From assembly GCF_905147045.1 (NCBI RefSeq), contig NC_065918.1:124001-188000 (forward strand): 64,000 bases of DNA, given 5' to 3'. This DNA comes from Nymphalis io (taxonomy: Eukaryota > Arthropoda > Insecta > Lepidoptera > Nymphalidae). Both the position numbers and the translations under genes were made by a program. A model generated the notes under the pieces. It had not been told where the DNA came from and did not search any database. It saw only the letters and a list, made by a program, of their open reading frames with translations. Shown piece after piece: positions 1-11,172 of this stretch; the first letter of the stretch is position 1; each line of letters starts with the position of its first letter.

Positions 1-368
1 GTTAAAAAAACATAAAACATTTAAATATAATTAAATTGAAGTAACATTTTATTTACTTATTAAGGATCTCCAAGAAAGGATTAAAACTTTAAGTAGAAGA
101 CCACATCAACCACATAAAGTAATGACTGGCAGCGTGAATTTAAAAGAAAAAAAAAGATGTTACAAAGTGGTACTCGAAAGATTAACTTAGGAATTAGAAA
201 AACGTAAACAACGGTTAAATGAAGTGAACTGTGACTTTGTTGTGCAAATGTGAATTAAGTATATTGAAAACAAAATATAAAATTTATTTAAATAGTAATA
301 AACCCTTTTTAAATACCTAATAATAAAACTTTAAAAAATCTTTTTTAAGAAAGAATCAATACAAAACA
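1..368. other. AT-rich sequence without a gene
   Basis: This stretch is strongly AT-rich, with many short A and T runs. I see no open frame, splice-flanked exon or recognisable repeat in it. It borders the LINE remnant that begins near 369. Confidence 0.5.
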
Positions 369-768
369 TTATGTATTGGAAAACAATTTTTTAAGATATT
401 TTTTAAACTTAGATAATTCTGAGGTATATATATCTAAGTCAGCGTGCCGTTTAGAAAGCATAGGTATTATATAGTCTGCAGATCCTTGGTGAAGTAGCAT
501 AGTGTCCAAGATTTGAATTAGTCGTTGAATGTTTCTACGAGGTAAGCGAGAAGGTACATTAAAATTAATTTGTTGTAGCAAATCGCTACAGCCAAATTCC
601 ATTCATTATTTTATACAATATAAGCATGTCATTGATTTTTCTTCGGCATGTTAGGGAGATCATCTTGTAGTGCTGAAGCTTATCATAGTAGGTAGGAATA
701 CTTTTTAGGTTGTGTTCACTGTATCCCAATAATTTGAATACTTTTGAAACAATACTTAAGATTTGCAC
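369..768 (-). mobile_element. Decayed non-LTR retrotransposon, C-terminal end of reverse transcriptase ORF
   Basis: Two minus-strand frames, 768-586 and then 602-369, join across one frameshift. Together they read like the end of a Jockey/CR1-type LINE ORF2. A Cys-Arg-Arg segment is followed by LILYKIMNG, then by DLLQQINFNVPSRLPRRN. The pattern 'LYK..NG...LL..I.F.VP.R' is the usual C-terminal signature of these proteins. The copy has lost its catalytic domain and is not a functional gene. It lies upstream of the GH38 gene. The family is assigned from motif memory only. Confidence 0.6.
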
Positions 769-1095
769 GTCATACCGTTATTTTACACTTACCTTAATAT
801 TATTTGGTACTGGTACATATTATGTTAAGGATACCTCATATGTAACAACGTCCTTCGTCAGCGAGTCAGACCAGCACTCAATCGGCCCCTTCACTCCGTC
901 CAAGAAGAAGAATAATGTACATACTGAATACTACAAGTATATATTTATTTGTTTGTACAGAATATTACTACTACCTAAGGATTAATACGTTTTCAATAAG
1001 TCAGTAGAGTCAGTGTCACATGTCTGTCACAGATTTAAACGGAAGAGACTACGAAAATGACAAGTTTACCAATTCGTGATCTGATGACGATTCGT

Positions 1096-1101
<6 letters not shown>

Positions 1102-1162
<61 letters not shown>
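1102..1162. repeat. (AT)n microsatellite
   Basis: About 60 bp of uninterrupted AT dinucleotide repeat, about 230 bp upstream of the first coding exon of the GH38 paralogue. It is likely to be length-polymorphic. Confidence 0.9.
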
Positions 1163-1392
1163 CTTATGATTTATGTGTCGCAATCTCCATTGTCCTCGAT
1201 GCTTACATTTCGACCTGCTGGATAGTAAATCAAAACAAGCCAAGAAACAGACCAATCAAGTAATCTGATACTTTATTGAACATTGTTCATTTCAAACATT
1301 CAGGCATCGTTTGTTCCGCCATTGACATATTGCACGTACACGGGGTGCCAGTAGTAGGCCACGGTCAGTCTGGCCGTCAAGCCGTCGGCGAG

Positions 1393-4300
1393 ATGATCAT
1401 TAAGGTGAAGATAAAACCTTATGAGCTAGAGTTTGTTCTTATGTTAGTGTTCGTTTTGGGAAGTGATTGCTATGAAAAAAGTATGCCGATTTACTAAAAT
1501 ATACTTTACATAAAATGTCGACAGCAAACTTGTGTACATTATTGTTTATTTTATATAATTGTTTTGCAGCTCTAAGAAAAATCGTTCGGAATCAGTCTAA
1601 GATGGTGCAAAAACCATTTAATAACAATAATGAAGACTTCATCCTCAGTAATAAAACACAACAGCTTCATCAAAAAATTATATATCCCAGGTTTACGCAA
1701 GTGAAATCATTCGTACACAAAATGGAAAGGCCAAAAATTTCCACAATTCTATCTTCAGTAGATACTTCAAAGAGTAGATCCATGTTTTCCAGAATGAATG
1801 TCACTAAAAACGAAAACCTTAACCCTTACGACCTGAGGATGGCAAGAGATGCCATCACCAACGTAATTCGTTACAGTGAAGATAACTTTATATTTCCTAA
1901 CGCTGAAGCGGTCGGCGTCAGAAACCTGACTTATAATAATGTAAAACTGTACAATGTTTTAAATGATTCTAAATTTTTCACTTCTATTGAGGAACTGAAG
2001 CAGCACGACACGCTCTCGTCTGAAAAAACACCTATATTTTTTCCAGACATCTTAGCGACAAATATGAATAAAAACAAATTTATAAACAGTATTTTAAAAT
2101 ATAATACTGACTCTGGAACTGAAGACACAATTGATATAAAATTCAATAACACGCGGTTATCTAATCCAACTGAATCAAGCTACGATCCAAACTTAGAAAA
2201 GGCTGATTTTCTTATTGTAGAGGCACCTATGGTAATAGAAAATGCCTTTAACATTTACAATAAGTCGGAGGCGGAGACGGGCCATATTTGTACAGATCTA
2301 CATGAAGCTAAAGCTGATATCGATGGGAAAGTAAAGTACTCACACATGGACATTGAGGTATGAGAGAGTAAATAATTCTTATTCGATTTTATTTATAATT
2401 CTTCGTATTGAATATATTTTAACTTACAGCCACCGTGGATGGTAAAGAGACAATTTTGGAATCAAGTTTATGAAAGTCGATATGAATCGCTCATGAGAAA
2501 CCCCAAGTGGCCGTCATTAAGAGTAAGTTTATATTAAAACCTAGTTATATATTTTTATGTAGTAGTAGAAGTATTTAAAATATATATTAAAAATATATAT
2601 TATATATAAAAAAATATTGTTTAAGGTTATTTTAATACCAAGATCTCAGGTTCATACAATTTGGAAGAGCTCCTTTGAAAGTCTACATAATGATACAGTG
2701 CATCGTATCATATCCAACGTCGTCAAAAAACTTCAATTTTATCCAAATTTAACCTTTTCCTGGAATGAAGTATCTCACCTGAGTCAATGGTGGAAGAGAG
2801 CCCGGCAAAAAAGTCGAGCGGTATGTGTTTTTATTATCATGTATGAATACAATATCTTCATTACTAAATAATTTATAATTATTAGATGGCTTAATATTGT
2901 ATAGGCGGTCCGGCGCTTAGTGAAGGAAGGGCGACTCGAAATCACTACTGGCACATGGGTGGAAACTGACGAATCCACATCACATATATTTGGTATCGTA
3001 CACCAACTTATGGAAGGTGATTAAAACGACACTTTAACATTTTGTCAGTGCCCACGTAACAAATTTAATCCACTAATGTATTTTATAGGTCACCAGTGGC
3101 TGCAGCACCATTTAAATTATTCGCCAGACACTGCTTGGCTGACAAATAGCGTGACCCACAGTTCAACTTTTCCTTATGTCTTATCTGCATCGGGAATATC
3201 AAATTTAGTCTTTACGAATTTGCATTTCTCTTGGCAGCAATTCCTGACTGAATATCAATTTACTGATTTTATATGGGTTCAAAATTGGGACAACGATAAG
3301 AGCACACAGACAAAGCTAAACGAAGCATTCAAAAGATTCGGTTATGACCGCTATCCAAAACATTCCGTTCTTGCACACTATTTACAATTCAATTCAGCTG
3401 GTTTTGTTGCTTGCGGTCCCCAAGGCGAAGTATGTGCCACAGAATTCAATTTTGCCAATAATAATAACAACTTAGATATCAATACATTTAACGTTAAAGA
3501 AAAATCTGAAAGACTACTTGAACAGTATTCAAAGACTGGATCTACATCTTCGCACAACCTGATTATTGCACCACTCGGTGGACCATTTGATTATGAATTT
3601 CAAACAGAATTCGATTACCAGTACAGTAACTACGAAAAAATTGCTGATTTTGTAAACAATAATAGAGACATTTATAAGGCTACTATCGAATTTGGCACAT
3701 CCAAGGATTATTTCGATGCTCTTGCGTCGAGGCAAATTTCTATTCCTATTTTGAAAGGAGATTTTCTCAATTTCGCCGACATCATTGAAGGTAGTCCAGC
3801 TTATTGGGCAGGATTTTTTACATCAAGGCCCCAGTTTAAAATTCTATTAAGGCGTCTGCAATCAACTTTACGAAGTACAGAAATACTTTTTACATTTGCT
3901 CTTAACTATGACGTATTTAAAACATATAACGCTTCGAGACTTTTCGAACGTTTACTTAATGCTAGAGAAGTAGTTTCACGCCTCCAAGACAATCACGTAG
4001 TGACAGGAACACTCACTTCTAGCGCGAAACGATATGTTCACTCTCAAATTTTAAGCACAGCTAAGGATTGCTGGCAAATACAAGAAGTAGCGGCAAGTTT
4101 GCTCAGTTCGAGAGCAAGTAAAAATAAAACATATTTAGAAAAATATGTTTATCGAGAAGGAGAAGTCATATCTTCTTTCAAATCGATTACGCCAGGCGAT
4201 CACATATACATATTCAATTCCCTAAATAGTGAAAGAACTGAAGTCGTAGAGCTAATGACCAGACACCCAAACATACGAGTTGTAGATCACAATAAAAAAG

Positions 4301-5754
4301 AAGTAACGATCCAAATTAACCCTATTTGGAAATTGAATTACGAAAATAAAATAAAAATTTCAAAACAGTTTTTTAAAATTATCTTTGTCGTTGTCGTACC
4401 GCCGATGACTCTTGAATTATTTAAAATTAAAAAGACTTACGACAACACACAGAGTGCTTCTACTATATATTGCGAAGTATGTGAATTTGATGACATAGAA
4501 AAGTTTTATTTTGACGTTCGACCTATAGAAATGGGCGACATACAAGTCGAAAATTACAGACATCGACTCATTTTCGACGAATACTCGGGCTTTTTAAAAA
4601 CAGTAATCGATAAATCGACAAACAATAAAAAACTTGTTCTTGTTGACTTTGGAGCGTTTAGGAGTTCTTTTAAAAATTCGGGTATATTTTTGTTTAATAC
4701 GAATTGCTCGAAACCCTTAGAAGATATTCTATCCCCATTCAGGCTAGACTTCAAATCAAAGACTATTATGATCATATCGGGTCAGATCACTACGGAGTTA
4801 ATATCTGTTTACGGAATCTTGCTCCAACACTCGGTTAAAATATTTAACCTGATGAGCAGTCCTTTATCCGATACTATAAAATTTGAAACGAAAATAGATT
4901 ACGAAGTTTCACCTAAAAATAGAGAGTTAGAGATATTCATTTCAATACAAACAGACATAAGTAATGGAAACCCTCCAGAACTCACGATAGATAATAACGG
5001 CTTTCAGTACACATCACGCATTATTAACCTTAGCAGACGTGTCGAATCCAACATGTATCCCATGACCAGTATGGTGTTTATTCAAGACCAGAAGAATCGA
5101 CTGACTGTCGTTACTGATCACGCACAAGGTGTCACGGCTCTACAAGAGGGCCAAATAATTGTGATGCTTGATCGACGAATTCTCTTTGATGACGGTCGAG
5201 GTTCAGGCGAGGGCCTCGCTGATAGTAGTGCTACATATCACACTCATTATATTTTACTGGAAAGCTGTGTCGAACCGAAGAATGAGTATTTTAAATCTTC
5301 AAATAGAAACACCTTAATATTGCCAAGTTTTTCCGCCATTTATTTTGCCAATACTCTTAATTACCTGTTGGATATTTTCTTTATAGATACGAGCAAGGTC
5401 AATCTTTGTCATTATGCGTTCAGGCCTCTGGTTAAAAACTCATTTCCTTGTGATGTTACACTGATTAATTACAGAACAATACTTGTTAGAGGTACTCCAG
5501 AAAAGTATTCTCCAAACACAGCATTGGTGACGCTCCATAGACAGAGCTTTACTTGTCTAATAAAGCAAGACATATCTGTACGATGTAACGGAGAAGAAAC
5601 GCTTAAATTAGATAAAACTTTTCATAATGTGATAGCAGTCTATCAAACTAACTTGGTGGGTACGAACGAAGGAATTCCTGTAAATGTTCTTAATAAAGAT
5701 AACTTTCCTCCAATGGAAATTACAACGTTACGAATAAACTTCGGAAAACTTTGA
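1393..5754 (+). CDS. Alpha-mannosidase II-like protein (GH38) lacking all catalytic and zinc residues; probable pseudoenzyme
   Basis: Six exons: 1393-1480, 1570-2357, 2430-2522, 2626-2820, 2905-3016 and 3089-5754. All introns are GT-AG and 72-103 bp long. They join in frame to 1313 residues. Residues 1-14 are a short, partly basic tail, followed by a hydrophobic anchor (FVLMLVFVLG), as in type II Golgi enzymes. Residues 30-323 form a long stem with little similarity to anything. The GH38 fold runs from about 324 to the end and ends in PMEITTLRIN, like other family members. Structural motifs persist: TTGTWV, CGPQGEVC, FTSRP, PPKNRE-like PKNRELEIF, MYPMTSM, MLDRR and GEG. The catalytic motifs do not. 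PHSHND has become PRSQVH (328-333), the nucleophile position is N445, GDD has become GGP (589-591), and QHHD has become QDNH (725-728). By family knowledge hydrolysis should be impossible. The intact frame and splice sites argue against a dead pseudogene. A start at ATG 1515 is also open, but it would translate a polypyrimidine tract. Confidence 0.88.
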
Positions 5755-5905
5755 CAAATTTTAATCATTTTGATATTGGTGATGTAAATGTCATCTTTAA
5801 ATTGTTCTTAATTTATTTTAATATAAAGATGACATAAAAAATAACTTATAATGTAATGATTGACACTCGCTATTGCTTCATAGTTTTACAATAATACAAA
5901 ATAAA
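5755..5905 (+). terminator. 3' end and poly(A) signal of the GH38 paralogue
   Basis: After the TGA at 5752-5754 the sequence is AT-rich. The first clean AATAAA I find is at about 5900-5905, giving a 3' untranslated region of roughly 150-170 nt. The cleavage site itself cannot be seen. Confidence 0.55.
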
Positions 5906-5944
5906 CATGATAAACGTTATTTTATTTAAAAATATTATTTAAAT

Positions 5945-6110
5945 ACTAGCTGTGCGCGCGGTTTCAACCGCGTATAACTTAAAAAAAATTCAGTAAGAGC
6001 AGACTTATAATCTTTCAGTATATACAAAATTTTAGTAGTCATGGGATAGTATTTATTCGGTTTTTGCCGCACCCGGACCTAAATAGGGCAACATATAATT
6101 GGAATCATAC
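5945..6110 (+). repeat. Lepidopteran interspersed repeat remnant
   Basis: It begins with CTAGCTGTGCGCGCGGTTTC and continues through a degraded segment. The 'CTAGCTGTNCCCGCG' head is a familiar start of degraded LINE-derived repeats in Lepidoptera. No coding potential is left. Confidence 0.5.
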
Positions 6111-7811
6111 ATGAGAAAAACATCATTAAATCAAATCTATTCCGACAAACTTGAATGTCTTTCCCTGCTTTATTTATTGTGACTGCAAACGATATCTTCA
6201 CAGGAAATTGTGGCCTTTTAAAACGAAAACGTAAATCTGTTTTTTTTAATGAGTTAAAAAACTTATTGCAAACTAACCGACTATGTGGTTCATTTTTCGC
6301 CCAGAGAATCGCAATTGCGATTCAAAGGAGAAATGCTGCTACTATTCCATTTGTACTATTTTTAATTTTAATTTATTTAAGGCTTTACTTCACTTGTCAA
6401 ACTAACCGGCTACGAATAAATTTAACAAAACCATGAAAAAAATATTTATGCGGCAACGAAACGAAATACCTACCTAACCTATCTAACCTAACTTTAATAT
6501 ACAAAGTTATTTACAAACCGAAAATAAATACGTATATATGTATTTTCAAACAACCAACTCAACTATACCTGTATTAATATGTAATCTCTGAAACTGTCCT
6601 TTTTTAACTGTGTTTTGTTCCTATAAAATTTCAATCATCATTATTTTACAGATTATCATTTATAGGTAGCTAAAGTTTCAGCCAATTCAACTGAACAGTC
6701 ATTTTATAACATTTTTATCGAATAAATGGTCGACGTGATTCTTTAAATTGACATAACTTTATTATTTATAAACCGAATTAAATAAAACAAACACTAAATT
6801 TAAAATGAAGTTAGCCACAATATATTAGTGAAAACTACACTAAAATCCGTTAAGCCGTTTCCCTACTTATTAATAATATTCAATTATTATTAACCAGGAC
6901 CAACAATCTTAAAACAAGATTATATATATATACATATAAAAGATAAACAAGATAACTTTCCTAATCATTGCTTTACATAAGCATTTAACATAACTTTACA
7001 TAATTTTTTATACTCAATAAAAAATAAAGATAATTTTTGATAAAATTATTAAATTCAGTCAGCTCAAATTTTGATTTAAATGCTGGTTTGATTGTAATAT
7101 GGACTTCTTTATTGTCTTGTTAAATCTTTAATGTACGGCCTAGTGTTGCTAGATTCATCATTTTGCTGCAGTTTTGTGTATCTTTCAAGCTTAATGCCTT
7201 GAATGAAAAAATGATATAGTATTAAAAAAATAATAATCTTGAATTAATTTAATGTAGATATTTCTTTTTTTATATTTTAGTTCAATGAGAATTACATAGA
7301 CATGTAGAGTTTTACAGTTATCATCGAGTAATAGATAATACGTGACACCGTGACAGTCTTATTCTGTATTTCATGTGTTAGTGTCGATTGATATTGATAA
7401 AAACCTCAATGTAGATTTTAAATCAGGTAAATTAATAATTAATTAATTTATAATAGCAATATCTTAAATGACTTCAGTTATTAATGTAAAGTTGAAATTG
7501 TTGAATCAAAATATAAGTAAATTGACCTACTTTTCAACAGGTATACACATAATAAGGCTCGCTTAAGTCTGCTTGAAACGACGCCTATCTAACATATTTT
7601 TTGGAATTATAACTATAACAGAAGAACTCATTATGATGTTACTACTGAGAATCCATGTAAATGATATGAAGCACTTTAAAAATTATTAGTTATTAAGTTT
7701 ATTGTCTTATAGTGAATACAAATTTAAAAACATTTGGAGACGATGTCAATATTGAACTAAAATAATAAGTCTTTGTCGTAGAAATCATACATTGGTTTTT
7801 TTATAATCATT
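6111..7811. other. Intergenic region upstream of Arl5, with a possible 5' untranslated exon
   Basis: No coding exon is recognisable. The segment is AT-rich with a few degraded repeat-like patches. A possible non-coding first exon of Arl5 ends near 7427, where AATCAG meets GTAAAT, a good donor. A matching acceptor could be TTTTCAACAG at about 7532-7541. This is inference from splice-site appearance only. Confidence 0.3.
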
Positions 7812-10800
7812 ATGGGACTGCTTTTTTCAAAAATATGGAGCTTGTTCGGAAACGAAGGTAAGCCAAATTTATTACAAGTAGTAGAATGTAAATGTCGTAA
7901 TACGATAGATAAGATAGTCCAGTTTGTTCAGATAATTATCCGAGATGACTTCCTACTATACCATTTCATTATTAAAAATAGTGCCCGAGTTGTAGATGGC
8001 AATGTCAATTTTATTTTTTGCTTTCTTTTCACAGAACACAAGTTAGTACTTGTTGGTTTAGATAATGCTGGTAAAACAACAATACTTTATCAGTTGCTTC
8101 TTGGTGAGGCCGTTCATACAAGGCCAACTATTGGCTCCAATGTAGAGGAAGTAGTATGGAGGAACCTTCGTTTTGTGATGTGGGACCTGGGAGGACAACA
8201 GAGTCTACGCTCTGCTTGGACTACATACTACACAAACAGTGAAGTATGTATTGTTACTTGCGACCGGCATAATCACTGCCATCATCCAATCATGATATGT
8301 TCATCCAACAATATTAAATGGTTTTACTTTTATGTGTTAAGTAATTTGCATTAAAATTAATGGAATCATGATTATCAGATTGTCATGAAAGTAGTTTTTT
8401 GTGTCATATTCTTGAAAACATATTTCCTGCTTGCGGCATTGCTGTGCAATATTCTAAAAAAAATCCCTCGTATGAATCATTACATAAAAACCAGTCTATG
8501 TTTGCATTGCAACACTCACATGTTTAAGTAAATCAAATTCATTATGTATGTATTGTTGCTATAGCAATGCGACTGTATAAGGCTACGCAAAGTTTATAAT
8601 AATATACTTATACTGGTTATATGTTGTTTAGACTTGCAATTTAAACTCTCATCATCTTACAGTTTGTGATAATGGTGATTGACTCAACCGATCGACAAAG
8701 ATTAAATATAAGCCGTGAGGAACTGCACAGAATGCTCTCGCACGACGAACTCAGCAAGGCATGCCTCTTAGTCTTTGCTAACAAACAGGTAATCGTATAA
8801 TGTCATTATGAAGGCTTAGCCTTGACTTATATTTACTTTTGATAGTATTTCAAAACAATGCATAAATATAACTAGTATTAACTTTTATAATGTACTTTAC
8901 AGTTGGCCATACTGTTGTGGTCTATAATCTGTTTTTGGGTATAAAGCACTAGAAGAGTGGCCGGTACTGATACATACAGTTATGCAAATGTGTCCATTAA
9001 TACTGTTATTATCGATTGTTGAACAAATTGAGATTGTTTTATATCTTGTGATTCATTGCAATAGTGAATGTGTAAATGTGACATGTTCAATGTAGTGATT
9101 TAATGATGTGCACTTAATATTTTTGAAATCATCTAAGAAATGTTACAATAGAGATGTGTACGGGACACATGCGCACGGCGCACGGCGCACGGCGCACGTT
9201 CAGGCCAGCCAACATCCGCAACTACAACAACGTATTTGCCTCATTAGTCAGTTGTTACAATCCAACAGACTCTTTTTACTACTGACTCTTTTATTTTGTT
9301 TAAATATAAATACTTATTAATAGTAATTTAGTAGTGAAATGTTCTGTTACACAAATGGCAGCATAACCCGTCGCGGGCTTCTATAAAGCTTGATAATACT
9401 AAAACCGTCGTATGGCCACAGACGTCACAGCTGTTTGTGGTGACGTACTAAACAGAGTATAATATAATAACACGACGGCTCGTTTGTATGAATTTGAAGA
9501 CGGAGAAGGCACGGCGCCGACCTTAGAACTGCGCGTTACGAAACGAACACGAATGTCTTCTCCTTTAATTTCAATATAGTCTCGATGTGTGTGTGCGTGT
9601 GTACAAGTACGTCAGAGATAATGTTTCCGTAAATATAGCTTGCTGTTCCCAGATGAACTAGTGTTTCATTCGGCGGTGACGTCATTGGGTTTGCCAAAAA
9701 AGAAGCTCCACATGATCGTTATCTCGCGCACAAACTCTTAACGAATGTAAAGAGGCTGTGTCAACAGCCTTGACGTGAACCATCACGAGTTTTGTTTTGT
9801 GTAATTAAATAATAACTGTAGGAATACATTCGGTACTGAATTTATTTTTATTCATTTCTTTCTACAAGAACGAAAGCCGATTTAGGTAACCGTGAACCAT
9901 TTGTCAGTAACTGACACGGTCGGCGACGGCGACGGCAACGACGACGACGACGACGACGGAACAGAAGTACACCTAAAGCTGTTCTTTCATGTAAACTATT
10001 TATTATAATGCACACTTTACGGCTACTGAACTAATGCAGGAAATTGATGATTGCAGGACGTGAAGGGGTCGATGACGGCGGCGGAGATTTCAGAGCAGTT
10101 GGATCTCACTTCCATTAAACAGCATCCGTGGCACATCCAGGCCTGTTGCGCGCTCACCGGCGAGGGGTACCATATAACATTACAGTATTCGATTGAGTGT
10201 TTGCGTTCGCCTGTGACCGTTACCCTTACCGGTCATACAAATAATAATGAGCTAAGAAATTGTGCGAGTTTATAGAACCAGATAATAAAATCCTTCCGAG
10301 TGTTTCGCACTCTTTGAATATATATTTGCTAATAAATTCTCCACACGTGGCGTCGAGCCGTGAGCCATTAAGCGGCCTCATTCCGTACTAATCGCAGTTA
10401 ACGCCATCGAATAAATAAAAAACTCGCACGAGGCGCGCTGAGATTTGACGGATTACGGCGATTGATTAGCCGCGAGCGTCTCCCGATTAATAATCTCTAT
10501 TAGAATTATTTATTTGTGTTATGTTATAATAATGTAACAATGTACGACAAGGAAGTCGACCGCCCGCCGCGGCGGTGCTGCGCTTTAGAGCAATCAAAGA
10601 AAGGCATGAGGCAGACACGCGGGACAAACACTACACTCGCTTGTCGGTAGCCAAAACAAAAGCTACCTCCGGTTCGGAAAACTGAATACCCTGAATATAA
10701 TAAACATAAATAATGTGTATTGATGAATGAAACTAGCTTCAGCCCGCGTTCGATAGTAGGTAGCGAGGTATGGGCAGTTATGTATCTACCGTTAAGGCCT

Positions 10801-10989
10801 AACCTAGTATGAGCTGTCTATAATACAAATCCATTCAGTAGTTTTTGCACGTAAGAATAGCGACCCATCCCGCCGTGCACTATTTATGTATATATTATAA
10901 TACATTCGCGTTATATACTATTTCGCCGTTCGTGTTCCAGCTTGCACATGGGCCTCGAGTGGATCGCGAGCCGAATTAAAAAGAAGTGA
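7812..10989 (+). CDS. Arl5: ADP-ribosylation factor-like protein 5 (Arl5)
   Basis: Five exons join to exactly 179 residues: 7812-7857, 8035-8243, 8663-8788, 10057-10166 and 10941-10989. This is the usual Arl5 length. Gly2 (MGLLFSKIW) fits N-terminal myristoylation. The P-loop GLDNAGKT is at 23-30, the switch I segment TIGSNVEE at 48-55, the WDLGGQ switch II motif at 65-70, the NKQD base-recognition motif at 125-128, and CCALTGEG near the end. The C-terminus is lysine-rich (SRIKKK). These features identify Arl5 rather than Arf1 or another Arl. Known family role: a trans-Golgi GTPase that recruits the GARP tethering complex for endosome-to-Golgi transport. All junctions are GT-AG and the frame holds throughout. 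The gene lies between the two GH38 genes and is convergent with the downstream one. Intron 3 (8789-10056) is unusually GC-rich in part. Confidence 0.96.
9171..9198. repeat. Short GC-rich tandem repeat in Arl5 intron 3
   Basis: Four perfect copies of the 7-bp unit GCGCACG, inside an otherwise AT-rich intron. Confidence 0.85.
9361..9990. promoter_or_regulatory. Candidate regulatory island in Arl5 intron 3 with CRE-like sites
   Basis: This segment is clearly richer in G and C than its flanks. It has a perfect CRE palindrome TGACGTCA at 9677-9684, an AGACGTCA at about 9420-9427 and a TGACGT at about 9441-9446. An (ACG)n run follows at about 9938-9958. CRE sites bind CREB/ATF-type bZIP factors. 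A role as enhancer or alternative promoter is inferred from composition and site density only. Confidence 0.35.
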
Positions 10990-11122
10990 CGACCCGGCGG
11001 AGGGAGGCTCGTTGATAAATATTAATACTGATGTTAATTTTGTCGATATTGGAGTATATTTTTTAAAACATTTGAAACTAAATCCTATTCTTCTCGTCTG
11101 ATTTTACTCTATTATATATTGT

Positions 11123-11154
11123 AATAAACGAACTATCCATTAGACATAAATAAA
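11123..11154 (+). terminator. Poly(A) signals of Arl5
   Basis: AATAAA occurs at about 11123-11128 and again at about 11149-11154, some 135-165 nt after the Arl5 stop. They lie directly next to the poly(A) signals of the opposing alpha-mannosidase II gene. Confidence 0.6.
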
Positions 11155-11172
11155 AATTGTTTGTCTCGATTT

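Noticed and set aside
1515..1569. N-terminus of the GH38 paralogue starting at ATG 1515
   Set aside because: The hydrophobic residues are a translated polypyrimidine tract before a strong acceptor, and a phase-matched upstream anchor exon exists at 1393-1480.
7858..8034. Continuous 180-codon Arl5 frame through 7812-8354
   Set aside because: It includes intron 1 (GTAAGC...CACAG) and runs past the donor at 8244. Removing the introns gives the exact 179-residue Arl5.
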